This document shows, one piece after another, positions 1 to 6,093 of a DNA stretch of 8,082 nt (position 1 is its first letter; the number at the start of each line of letters is the position of its first letter). The stretch is from Thermoproteota archaeon (GTDB taxonomy: Archaea > Korarchaeota > Korarchaeia > B14-G2): assembly GCA_003661385.1 (NCBI GenBank), contig QMWA01000074.1, forward strand, positions 1 to 8,082, read 5' to 3'. A model generated the notes under the pieces. That model was not told where the DNA came from. It saw only the letters and a program-made list of their open reading frames with translations, and made no database searches. The position numbers and the translations under genes are program-made.

Positions 1-339
1 GATATACTCTGTGGGCTGCTGACTGGGGCAGCTTGGGGGAGCCAGGTTGGTGGGACAGCTGGCCCCAGGCCGAGTAACGTGGGGCACTTCTTTGCTGCAC
101 TCAACGTGGAGGCTTTCATGCCTCTAAGCGAGTTCCTTGAGAGGGTTGATGAGCTCAAGAGGTACTTGAAGTCAGCTAGGAAGCACCCTAAGTTCAGGGA
201 GATATGGGTGCATGGAGAGAGGAGCTGGCTCACGATGCAGACTAGGCTGAGGAAGGGTGTTCCAGTCCATAAGAAGACAGTAGAGTACTTCAGGGAGGTT
301 TCAGGGGAGCTTGGCGTCAAGCTCCCTAGGGGTATCTAG
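1..339 (+). CDS. Malate/L-lactate dehydrogenase family (Ldh2/YlbC type), C-terminal part, 5' end outside window
   Basis: The frame is open from the first base, so this is the 3' end of a longer gene; the internal GTG at 79 is not a real start. The visible 112 residues begin DILCGLLTGAAWGS and continue through VGHFFAAL to a tail with WVHGE. This matches the end of the NAD(P)-dependent malate/lactate/ureidoglycolate dehydrogenase family (Pfam Ldh_2): the G-x-L-T-G-A-x-x-G segment, the G-H-F-F-A-A-L strand, the x-E-F-x-x-R-V helix, and a GE-containing turn before the last helix. Family members are about 330-360 residues, so roughly two thirds lie upstream. The substrate (malate, lactate, sulfolactate or another 2-hydroxyacid) cannot be told from this part. 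The TAG stop is followed at once by the TTG start of the next gene, so the two are probably co-transcribed. Confidence 0.88.
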   Translation, partial: DILCGLLTGAAWGSQVGGTAGPRPSNVGHFFAALNVEAFMPLSEFLERVDELKRYLKSARKHPKFREIWVHGERSWLTMQTRLRKGVPVHKKTVEYFREVSGELGVKLPRGI

Positions 340-1299
340 TTGGATGTGGATAGGGAGGCCTGTAGGAGGGTTGGGAGAGCTATCTCAGAGCTGGAGCTGA
401 GGGTGGATCCGTTCACTGACCCGAGCCAGTATCCACCTGAGGGGGAGCCTGCTGAGTGGGTTGCACGCTACTTCATCTTCATGGTCGCAATAGACCACAG
501 GACGCATCCTCCAGGCGGGGTCTATGAGGCTGAGCTAGATGGCAGGGTGTATAGGGGGGCTAGCCTGCTGTACAGGCTTGGAGCAGAAGCATACCTGATG
601 GACAGGGGGTTCTTTTCACCTGAGCACATGGCTAAAGTCACTGGGAGGGAGGTTGAGAGGTGGCTTAGCAGGCAGGGGGCTAAGGTGAGCAGGCCTGATG
701 AGAGAGCTGAGCTCCTCAGGGACGTGGCTGAGGGGCTGCTGGAGCTTTATGGCGGTAGAGCTCTGAAGCTCGTTGAGGAGTCGAGGAGCAGGCTCTACGC
801 CCCATGGAAGGGGCTCGTCGAGAGGCTCAAGCTCTTCAGGGCCTACATGGACCCTGTTGAGAAGAAGCCTTTCCTCCTCGTGAAGTTCCTTGAGAGGAGA
901 GGGCTGTTCAGAGCTGAAGACAGGTGGAGGCTCCAGGTTCCAGTGGACAACCACCTCACTCGGGTAGCTGTGAGAGCTGGGATTGTTAAGCCTTCTGAAA
1001 GCGAGCTTGAGCTGCTGGAGCAGCGTAGAGAAGCTGAGGTTGAGGAGGATGTTGCTATAAGAGCTGCTGTCAGGCTGGCTTGGAGGCTTGTGTCCATGGA
1101 GGCTGGCTTAAGCCCCCTTCTCCTAGATGACCTCCTCTGGCTCATAGGGAAGACGCTGTGCAGAGCTGAGCCATCCTGCGACTTGCCAGCAGACCTCCCA
1201 GCTGGGTCAGGGGGGTGCCCTCTCAGAGAAGCTTGCGCAGTCTACCATGAGCTAGCTGAGCCTCTGCTCGAGCACAGGTTTACGACATACTGGTACTAG
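340..1299 (+). CDS. HhH-GPD/Qng1-like protein with a four-cysteine Fe-S-type loop (319 aa), putative N-glycosylase or nucleotide hydrolase
   Basis: Function is not certain. Residues 201-216 read PVDNHLTRVAVRAGIV, close to the P-V-D-x-H-x-x-R-V-x-x-R-x-G-hydrophobic signature of HhH-GPD base-excision glycosylases, where the Asp (here D203) is catalytic. The C-terminus has C274-x5-C280-x12-C293-x5-C299 with GGCPLREAC, resembling the CPLxxxC end of the EndoIII/MutY iron-sulfur loop (C-x6-C-x2-C-x5-C) but with longer middle spacing. The N-terminal half (W-V, then G-x-x-Y-x-G near 68-73, YGG near 137) and LDDLLW at 262-267 recall the layout of queuosine-5'-phosphate hydrolase Qng1 (DUF2419). No clear LPGVGxKT hairpin with its catalytic Lys is visible, so it may not be a lyase. 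The start is TTG at 340, directly after the upstream TAG; AGGGGT at 328-333 is an SD 6 bases away. GTG at 346 is the alternative. Its 3' end overlaps the opposing coiled-coil frame by 20 bp. Confidence 0.55.
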   Translation: MDVDREACRRVGRAISELELRVDPFTDPSQYPPEGEPAEWVARYFIFMVAIDHRTHPPGGVYEAELDGRVYRGASLLYRLGAEAYLMDRGFFSPEHMAKVTGREVERWLSRQGAKVSRPDERAELLRDVAEGLLELYGGRALKLVEESRSRLYAPWKGLVERLKLFRAYMDPVEKKPFLLVKFLERRGLFRAEDRWRLQVPVDNHLTRVAVRAGIVKPSESELELLEQRREAEVEEDVAIRAAVRLAWRLVSMEAGLSPLLLDDLLWLIGKTLCRAEPSCDLPADLPAGSGGCPLREACAVYHELAEPLLEHRFTTYWY

Positions 1300-1447
1300 C
1301 ATGCTTGAAGGCCTTGCTTTCCTTGAGCTTCATCTCCAGCTGGGAGTTCCTCTCCCTTATGCACCCCTCCAGCCTCCTCCTGAGCTCGTCTACCTCCCTC
1401 TCCATGAGCCTAGCTCTCTTGGAGAAGAGCTTTATGAGAGGACACAA
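1280..1447 (-). CDS. Small coiled-coil ORF (55 aa), possible separate cistron or frameshifted extension of the upstream coiled-coil gene
   Basis: I read this frame by hand. It starts at TTG 1447 (ATG at 1405 gives a 41-residue form) and ends at TAA 1280-1282. The protein is very polar and helical, with MEREVDELRRRLEG followed by RERNSQLEMKLKE, i.e. heptad-like spacing as in the neighbouring 155-residue protein. It lies in the +1 frame relative to that gene, and its TTG is one base after that gene's TAG (TAG-C-TTG). It may be a coupled second cistron, the product of a +1 frameshift, or the out-of-frame remains of one longer coiled coil. AGGGTG at 1457-1462 (minus strand) could act as an SD but is 9 bases away, longer than elsewhere in this window. 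The last 20 bp overlap the 3' end of the glycosylase-like gene on the other strand. Confidence 0.45.
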   Translation of the reverse strand: MCPLIKLFSKRARLMEREVDELRRRLEGCIRERNSQLEMKLKESKAFKHASTSMS

Positions 1448-1448
1448 G

Positions 1449-1916
1449 CTAGAGGACACCCTGCATTGCCGCCCTAAGCTTCCTCAGCTCCTCCTCTAGC
1501 CTAGCGTTCCTCCTCTTCAAGTTGTCTATCACAGTGTTCAGGGCTCTAGCTGCCTCCTCAGCCTGGTTTCTCTCACGCTCAGCTGCCTCCTTCTCCTCTA
1601 TCAGCCTCCTCTTCTCCTCCTCTACCCTCCTGTTGTAGTCTGCTAGAGCTCTGCACAAGGCTACCAGCACCCTAGCCACGACCTCAGTAGGCACCTCCTC
1701 TCTTATCCCAAGAGCCCTTATGGCCTCCTCCAGCACCGGTGGCGGCGGTGTCGGGACTAGAGGCTCAGCTAGCATCTGCTCCTCCCCCACGGCAGGCAGC
1801 TCCTCCTTAGGCTCCTCTTGAACCGGTGGAGGAGCTCCCTCCACTATGGCCTCTCTAACCTCGTCTACGACACTAAGCTTCTCACCTCTCTCCTGCTCTA
1901 CGCTCTCCAACCTCAC
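1449..1916 (-). CDS. Proline-rich, coiled-coil protein of unknown function (155 aa), divergent from the ParA-type ATPase
   Basis: I do not recognise a family. Residues 1-26 are a short polar helix. Residues 28-60 are low-complexity and rich in Pro and Glu (GAPPPVQEE, PTPPPP) and probably disordered. Residues 61-90 could form a small helical module (LEEAIRALGI...VVARVLVALCRAL). From about 92 to 150 the chain is a dense Glu/Arg/Lys coiled coil (EEEKRRLIEEKEAAERE, LEEELRKLR). There is no signal peptide or membrane segment, so it is probably cytoplasmic. The GTG start at 1916 has no spaced SD. The TATA-like element near 1946 lies about 30 bases upstream, so the transcript may be leaderless or nearly so. 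Sharing a divergent promoter with a ParA/MinD-type ATPase suggests a partner or adaptor of that ATPase, by inference only. Confidence 0.75.
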   Translation of the reverse strand: MRLESVEQERGEKLSVVDEVREAIVEGAPPPVQEEPKEELPAVGEEQMLAEPLVPTPPPPVLEEAIRALGIREEVPTEVVARVLVALCRALADYNRRVEEEKRRLIEEKEAAERERNQAEEAARALNTVIDNLKRRNARLEEELRKLRAAMQGVL

Positions 1917-1933
1917 ACCCTGTGCAGAGCTTT

Positions 1934-1953
1934 CGGTAAATTATTTAAAACCG
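1934..1953. promoter_or_regulatory. Shared divergent TATA promoter between the coiled-coil gene and the parA-glp operon
   Basis: This AT-rich island in a GC-rich region contains a central TTTAAA (1944-1949) within TTATTTAAAA, flanked by CGGT (1934-1937) and ACCG (1950-1953), which are inverted copies of each other. An archaeal TATA box usually sits 25-30 bases before the transcription start. That predicts a rightward start near 1972 and a leftward start near 1920. The first leaves a leader of about 30 bases before the ATPase ATG at 2006; the second puts the coiled-coil GTG (1916) almost at the 5' end. The symmetric flanks could also be an operator, but four-base arms are weak evidence. Confidence 0.6.
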
Positions 1954-1994
1954 TTTTGGCAGGGCAGCTAGCTTGATAGAGCTTCCTGTTGTGG

Positions 1995-2001
1995 AAGGGT
2001 G
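1995..2001 (+). promoter_or_regulatory. SD site that sets the ATPase start
   Basis: AAGGGTG is followed by four bases and ATG 2006. This favours the ATG over the in-frame TTG at 1973, which would sit at the predicted transcription start. Confidence 0.6.
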
Positions 2002-2005
2002 TAGC

Positions 2006-2848
2006 ATGTTCATCCTGAGCTTCAGCTCCCTGAAGGGTGGGGTGGGCAAGACCACGCTAGCTGTGCATACTGCTCTAGCCTTAAGGGAGCAGCTTGACGG
2101 GAAGGAGTTCGTGTGCATCCTGGATGCCTCAGGTGGCCCAGGGTGCTCTGCCACATATTTGATGGCAGAAGAGCACTTGGAGCTGTTCAAGAGGGGTAGC
2201 GCTGAGGCTAGGGCTCTGATAGACGTGATCTCAGGCGACTTGCCTGCTGAAGAGTGGCATAGCTGCATCTACCCGACGAGGTTCCGTGGAGTCGTCGTGA
2301 TGCCGATGCAGAACCCAGAGAAGCCCTTGAGCAAGAGGCAGGTAGCAGCTAGAAGGAGGCTAGGCACCTTAGCTGACATAGGGGTGGTGCTGATCAAGGA
2401 GCTCTGGAACAGGGTGAGCTTCCTGATAATAGACCCACCAGCCTACTCACTGCATGAGAACCTGGTGTTCATGGCCATGGCCCACACTATAGTCCCTGTG
2501 GTGAGCGAGGAGTGGCCTATGGAGTCCATGTTGGCAGCTGCCCACGTAGCTGAGTACGCTAGCAGGGTAAGGAGGGGAGGGAAGACCCCTTCTGTGGCTG
2601 GGTTCGTCTACAACAGGTATAAGGGGCTCAAGAGCCCGCTTGGCAGGCTTTACGCTGACCTAGCTGCTGAGAAGCTTAGGCTAAAGTGCATAGCTAGGGT
2701 GCCAGAGGACCCCATCCTCACCTACGTGTGGAGGAGAGGGAAGACGCTGTTTGACTACAGGTTCAACACCCCAGCTAAGAAGGCTTTTAGAGCAGTTGCA
2801 GACTGGGTTCTGAAAATGAAGGCTGGTGAAGGTGGAGGAGAAGTATGA
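2006..2848 (+). CDS. ParA/MinD/Soj-type P-loop ATPase (280 aa)
   Basis: This is a deviant Walker A ATPase of the ParA/MinD superfamily. KGGVGKTT at 10-17 has the signature lysine K10 plus the P-loop lysine K15. LDASGGPG at 39-46 occupies the Walker A' position with D40 kept, though the usual D-x-D-PQ reads D-A-S-G-G. LIIDPP at 140-145 is Walker B. Length is typical for Soj/ParA (250-290). Such proteins dimerise on ATP and position DNA or protein cargo. I chose ATG 2006 over TTG 1973 because AAGGGTG at 1995-2001 is a well-placed SD and the TATA box predicts transcription starting near 1972. No N-terminal HTH or MinD-type C-terminal amphipathic helix is obvious; the C-terminus is KMKAGEGGGEV. 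The end overlaps glpA by 23 bases, tying it to the glp genes. No ParB-like gene is present; the divergent coiled-coil protein is the only candidate partner. Confidence 0.85.
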   Translation: MFILSFSSLKGGVGKTTLAVHTALALREQLDGKEFVCILDASGGPGCSATYLMAEEHLELFKRGSAEARALIDVISGDLPAEEWHSCIYPTRFRGVVVMPMQNPEKPLSKRQVAARRRLGTLADIGVVLIKELWNRVSFLIIDPPAYSLHENLVFMAMAHTIVPVVSEEWPMESMLAAAHVAEYASRVRRGGKTPSVAGFVYNRYKGLKSPLGRLYADLAAEKLRLKCIARVPEDPILTYVWRRGKTLFDYRFNTPAKKAFRAVADWVLKMKAGEGGGEV

Positions 2849-4343
2849 TGTCGTAGTGATAGGAGGTGGATCTACTGGAGCAGCAGTTGCCAGAGACTGC
2901 GCTATGAGAGGGCTCAAGACGCTCCTGCTGGAGAAGGAGGACTTCGCCTACGGGACCACGGGGAGGTGCAGCGGCCTCCTGCATGGTGGCCCACGCTACC
3001 TCCTCACTGAGCCTGAGATAGTTGAGGCAAGCTGCAAGGAGAGCGGCGTGATCCAGAGGATAGCAAGCTCACTTGTGTTCAGGGTGCCATTCCTCCTCCT
3101 AGTCTTTAAAGGCGACAAGTATGGGATAGACTTGCTTGACGCATACTTCAGGGAGTATGACAGGTATAGCAGGGCTAGAGGAGGGAGGCCCCACACGGTT
3201 TTGGGCAGGAGAGAGGTCCTGGAGGCTAACCCCCTGGTCTCACGTGAAGTCGAGGGGGCTATAGGCTTTGACGAGTTCGGCGTGGATGTCTTCAGGCTTA
3301 CCCTGCTCACTGCGCTATCAGCTGAGAAGCATGGTGCTAAGCTGATGACACACTGTGAGGTGGTTGACATAGGCAGCAGCAGGGTCAGGTTCTACGACAA
3401 GGTCAGGGGAAGGCTTCTTGAAGCTAGGTTTGAGGTGGCTGTGAATGCAGCTGGCCCATGGGCCCCTCAGGTCGCTAAGCTAGCTGGAGCTAGGGTTGAG
3501 CTGAGGCTCACACGGGGCACTCACCTCATATACCCTAGGCAGCTCTTCACAACTGCCATCGCGATGCAAGCTATAGATGGGCGTGAGGTCATGCTGATCC
3601 CACATCAGAGCTCAATGCTCCTCGGCACCACAGACGAAGACCACTATGCTAGCCCAGATGAAGCCTACCCGACTAGGGATGAGGTCATGTACCTTCTTCA
3701 AGCAGCCTACAGGGCTGTACCAGCGCTAAGAGAGGTCAAGCCTGTCAGAGCTATGGCAGGAGTGAGGCCTCTGCTACCAGAGTGGGGTAAGAGAGAGGAG
3801 GATGTGACAAGGGGATTTAGGGTCATAGACCACGAGGAGCTCGGGGAAGCCAGCTTGATCTCAGTAGTAGGTGGTAAGATGGTCTTGCATAGGCTTATGG
3901 CTGAGGAAGCCACAGACCTCATATGTAGGAAGCTTGGAACCAGAGAAAAGTGCAGGACACACCTGGAGGCGATCGACGGAGAGCTCAGCTGGAGAGCTGA
4001 GCCTACACCCAGGTCGGAGAGCTACTGCTGTGAGTGTGAAAGGGTGCTGGCCTCTGGTGTGAAGGAGGCTGTCAGAGAGCACGCTAGAACCCTAGTTGAC
4101 GTGAGGAGGAGAACCAGGATCGGAATGGGTCTCTGTCAGGGTGTGTCCTGCAGCTATAAAGCTGCCTTAACGCTTGCAGGCGAGCTTAAGCTGAGCCCTA
4201 GGGAGGCTTTGAGGCAGCTTAGAGAGCTCCTGGAGGAGAGGTGGCGTGGCAGGTGGCCTATAGCAGAGGTCTCAAGCCACGAGCTCACTGAGCTAGCTCA
4301 CGGAGTATACTCCTGTCTAGCTGCCTTGGAGGTGTATGCTTGA
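2826..4343 (+). CDS. glpA: Glycerol-3-phosphate dehydrogenase subunit A, FAD-dependent, with C-terminal BFD-like [2Fe-2S] domain (505 aa)
   Basis: The protein oxidises sn-glycerol 3-phosphate to dihydroxyacetone phosphate. The FAD-binding beta-alpha-beta fold begins YDVVVIGGGSTGAA (7-20, GxGxxG at 13-18). It is followed by GTTGRCSGLLHGGPRYL, the conserved GlpA/GlpD flavin segment, and later by GTTDEDHY and a GVRPLLPE stretch typical of the family. Near the C-terminus, C402-x-C404 and C437-x4-C442 within RTRIGMGLCQGVSC form a BFD-type [2Fe-2S] site, the feature that marks GlpA rather than GlpD. Length is close to the E. coli protein (about 540). The GTG start at 2826 lies inside the ATPase gene (23 bp overlap), with only a weak GAAGG before it; GTG 2832 is the alternative, and an in-frame TGA at 2817 excludes anything earlier. 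It most likely works as a complex with GlpB and GlpC. Because archaeal lipids use glycerol 1-phosphate, a catabolic role (glycerol or G3P use) is most likely. Confidence 0.93.
   Translation: MKVEEKYDVVVIGGGSTGAAVARDCAMRGLKTLLLEKEDFAYGTTGRCSGLLHGGPRYLLTEPEIVEASCKESGVIQRIASSLVFRVPFLLLVFKGDKYGIDLLDAYFREYDRYSRARGGRPHTVLGRREVLEANPLVSREVEGAIGFDEFGVDVFRLTLLTALSAEKHGAKLMTHCEVVDIGSSRVRFYDKVRGRLLEARFEVAVNAAGPWAPQVAKLAGARVELRLTRGTHLIYPRQLFTTAIAMQAIDGREVMLIPHQSSMLLGTTDEDHYASPDEAYPTRDEVMYLLQAAYRAVPALREVKPVRAMAGVRPLLPEWGKREEDVTRGFRVIDHEELGEASLISVVGGKMVLHRLMAEEATDLICRKLGTREKCRTHLEAIDGELSWRAEPTPRSESYCCECERVLASGVKEAVREHARTLVDVRRRTRIGMGLCQGVSCSYKAALTLAGELKLSPREALRQLRELLEERWRGRWPIAEVSSHELTELAHGVYSCLAALEVYA
4328..4334 (+). 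promoter_or_regulatory. SD site deciding the glpB TTG start
   Basis: A perfect GGAGGTG lies five bases before TTG 4340. It is embedded in the end of glpA and rules out the out-of-frame ATG at 4336 as the functional start. Confidence 0.8.
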
Positions 4344-5551
4344 AGAGAGCTACAGTGGATGTAGCTGTCTTCGGTGGTGGTGCAGCAGGCTGTGCTGCAG
4401 CAGCTACAGCAGCGATGAGGGGCAAGAGCGTCCTGCAAGTCTACAGGTCGCTTGGAGCTACACCGCTCTCATCTGGCATGATAGACCTGCTTGGCAGAGC
4501 TCCATGGATGGAGGGGTTCGTGCTCAAGCCCATGAGAGAGCTAGCTGCCCTCATGGAGAAGGCCTCCAAGCACCCCTATGCCATAGTAGGCGAGAGCTCG
4601 GTTAGGAGGGGGCTTAAGCTGGCTCTTGAGGCTCTTGAGCCCCTGGGCTACGAGGGGAGCTTGGAGGAGAACACGCTGCTCCCCAACCTGATTGGGACCT
4701 TCAAGCCGACAGCTCTCTACCCTAGCTCATTCAGCTTAGGCAGCTTAAGCGAGCTTGCTGAGCACAGGGCTGTGGTAGTTGGCTTCAAGAGCTTAAGCTG
4801 GCTTAACCCAGAGTCCCTAGCTAAGCTCCTCTCTTACTCTGCGTCTAGGCTTGGAGCTAGAGCTAGCTTAGACTGGAGAGCTGTTGACTTCGGGTCTGGA
4901 GGCCTAGCTGAGCTGGCGTGGCAGGCTGAGGAGAAGCCTCTTGAGCTAGCCTCTAAGCTAGCTGAGCTAGGCTACGATGTCGTTGGGATCCCACCTGTAT
5001 TAGGTGTCCGAGAGCATAGGGCTGTAGCTGAAGCCCTAGCTGAAGAGGGTGTCAGGTTCTTTGAGATAGCTTCCCCGCCTCCATCTCCACCTGGCCTCAG
5101 GCTTCAGATTCGCCTCCTAGAGTGGGCTAGGGAGCTTGGTGTCCAGCAGGTTAGAGGCGAGCTCGCTGAGCTTGAAGCTGAGGGCAAGGTCAGGAGGTGT
5201 GTGGTGAGAGTTGGAGGTGAGCTTGTTGAGGTCGAGGCTGAGAGCTACGTCCTCGCCTGCGGCAGGTTCATTGGAGGTGGAGCATGGATTAGGGGGTTTA
5301 GCGTGATTTCTGAGCTGAAGTACGCTCCTAGAATGCTTCCTTCGTCGAGGCATGCAGCACTATGCTACGGGGTTGAGGTCGATGAGCTGCTCCACCCCAA
5401 GGCTAGAGGGGTGGCTGTCGAAGAAGCCTATGTGGCTGGGAGCATGCTTGGAGGCTACAGCTACTCCAGCGAGCTATCTGGGCTTGGAGTAGCCTTCTCT
5501 ACTGGGTGGGCTGCTGGGCAGCTGGCTTCAGGTGGGAGCATTGAGGGCTAG
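4340..5551 (+). CDS. glpB: Anaerobic glycerol-3-phosphate dehydrogenase subunit B, flavoprotein (403 aa)
   Basis: The N-terminus DVAVFGGGAAGCAAA (7-21) is a dinucleotide-binding fold with GxGxxG at 12-17. It is followed by the GlpB-typical ATPLSSGMIDLLG stretch, where E. coli GlpB has a similar SSGSLDLL. Near the end are LACGRFIGGG and a final YVAGSMLGGYSY segment with the G-x-G-V-A-x-S-T-G helix, matching the GlpB C-terminus. Length is close to E. coli GlpB (419). GlpB is thought to link the GlpA flavin site to GlpC in the membrane-associated complex. The TTG start overlaps the glpA stop (TTGA) and is set by a strong SD, so translation is probably coupled. The sequence is rich in Ala-Glu-Leu runs encoded by repeated GCTGAGCT-type bases, in line with the composition of the whole window. 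Confidence 0.9.
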   Translation: MKRATVDVAVFGGGAAGCAAAATAAMRGKSVLQVYRSLGATPLSSGMIDLLGRAPWMEGFVLKPMRELAALMEKASKHPYAIVGESSVRRGLKLALEALEPLGYEGSLEENTLLPNLIGTFKPTALYPSSFSLGSLSELAEHRAVVVGFKSLSWLNPESLAKLLSYSASRLGARASLDWRAVDFGSGGLAELAWQAEEKPLELASKLAELGYDVVGIPPVLGVREHRAVAEALAEEGVRFFEIASPPPSPPGLRLQIRLLEWARELGVQQVRGELAELEAEGKVRRCVVRVGGELVEVEAESYVLACGRFIGGGAWIRGFSVISELKYAPRMLPSSRHAALCYGVEVDELLHPKARGVAVEEAYVAGSMLGGYSYSSELSGLGVAFSTGWAAGQLASGGSIEG

Positions 5552-6023
5552 CTTGGCAGCTAGGCTCCTGCTCAACCTCATCTTGTGTAGGCTGCGTAGG
5601 AGAGGGCTAGAGAGCTTCCTTGAGAGCTATAGTGGGAGGGGGTATACTCCTGTTGCGGAGGAGCTGGCTAGCAGAGCACTGGAGGCATCTAGGTGCATTG
5701 GATGCGGGCTCTGCAGCCTCCTCTGTCCTCTTGTCAGGGCTGGTGGCTCAGCTGGCCCAAGAGCTCTGCTCTCGGCTTCAAGGGAGCTCTCTAGGGCAGG
5801 TGAGCTAGCTGACGTTGCCTATAGGTGCACGTCATGTGGAGTATGTGAGAGCGTGTGCCCGCTGTCCATACCAGCATATGAGGCTGCTTTGCTCCTCAGG
5901 TCTTCTGCTGTCGAGCTTGAAGCTGCACCACCTAGGGTAGCTGAGCTAGCTGAGAAGACCTTGGCTAGCGGTAGGGCTGTGGGCGTGAGGAGAGGGAGGA
6001 ACCAGGAAGCTGATGGCATGTAG
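5541..6023 (+). CDS. glpC: Short GlpC/HdrC-like protein with two 4Fe-4S motifs (160 aa)
   Basis: Two clusters are clear: CIGCGLCSLLCP (Cys 52, 55, 58, 62) and CTSCGVCESVCP (Cys 96, 99, 102, 106). Spaced this way, they are typical of GlpC and of heterodisulfide reductase subunit C. Bacterial GlpC is about 400 residues and has two further cysteine-rich CCG domains that bind at the membrane; these are missing here, and the frame ends cleanly at TAG. The protein probably takes electrons from GlpA/GlpB and hands them to an unknown acceptor. I chose TTG 5541 because AGGTG at 5530-5534 lies six bases before it, as for other genes here. GTG 5532 is part of that SD. TTG 5553, one base after the glpB stop and five after GAGGG, is possible. 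The gene overlaps glpB by 11 bases, so its role in the complex is well supported by context; the symbol is tentative because HdrC-like is equally apt. Confidence 0.82.
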   Translation: MRASLAARLLLNLILCRLRRRGLESFLESYSGRGYTPVAEELASRALEASRCIGCGLCSLLCPLVRAGGSAGPRALLSASRELSRAGELADVAYRCTSCGVCESVCPLSIPAYEAALLLRSSAVELEAAPPRVAELAEKTLASGRAVGVRRGRNQEADGM

Positions 6024-6048
6024 GCTGCAAGCTTGAGCAAGCGGCTAT

Positions 6049-6062
6049 CGAAAGTTAATAAA
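6049..6062 (+). promoter_or_regulatory. BRE/TATA promoter of the CBS-domain gene
   Basis: CGAAAG (6049-6054, BRE-like) followed by TTAATAAA (6055-6062, TATA-like) stands out in the 70-base gap after glpC. It predicts a start near 6084, giving a leader of about 10 bases before ATG 6094. This makes the CBS gene a separate unit from the glp genes. The gap also holds GCTTGAGCAAGC (6031-6042), a short inverted repeat without a T-tract. Confidence 0.6.
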
Positions 6063-6093
6063 GCTGTGTAGAAGAGGCTCAGCGGGGTTGAGC

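Noticed and set aside
79-339. Stand-alone 86-residue gene starting at GTG 79
   Set aside because: The frame is open to base 1 and the upstream residues match the Ldh2 family, so GTG 79 is an internal valine codon.
616-1145. Minus-strand frames opposite the glycosylase-like gene
   Set aside because: They give low-complexity Ser/Leu-rich products, have no SD, and mirror a frame with recognisable motifs on the plus strand.
1305-1499. Plus-strand Ser/Leu-rich frame
   Set aside because: It is the antisense of the coiled-coil coding frames on the minus strand; Ser/Leu runs are the usual mirror of Glu/Arg-rich coiled coils.
1973-2005. TTG 1973 as the ATPase start
   Set aside because: The added 11 residues are not part of the ATPase fold, the TATA box predicts transcription starting there, and ATG 2006 has a good SD.
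2781-2800. Possible internal TATA box (CTTTTAGAG) before glpA
   Set aside because: It is a poor match, lacks a BRE-like flank, and lies within clear ATPase coding sequence.
4336-4605. Plus-strand frame from ATG 4336 overlapping glpB
   Set aside because: The product is Cys/Trp/Ser-rich without any pattern, and the SD before it is correctly placed for glpB TTG 4340.
6031-6042. GCTTGAGCAAGC as a terminator hairpin after glpC
   Set aside because: The stem is only 4-5 bp with a very tight loop and no T-tract follows. Archaeal terminators are usually T-rich rather than hairpins.
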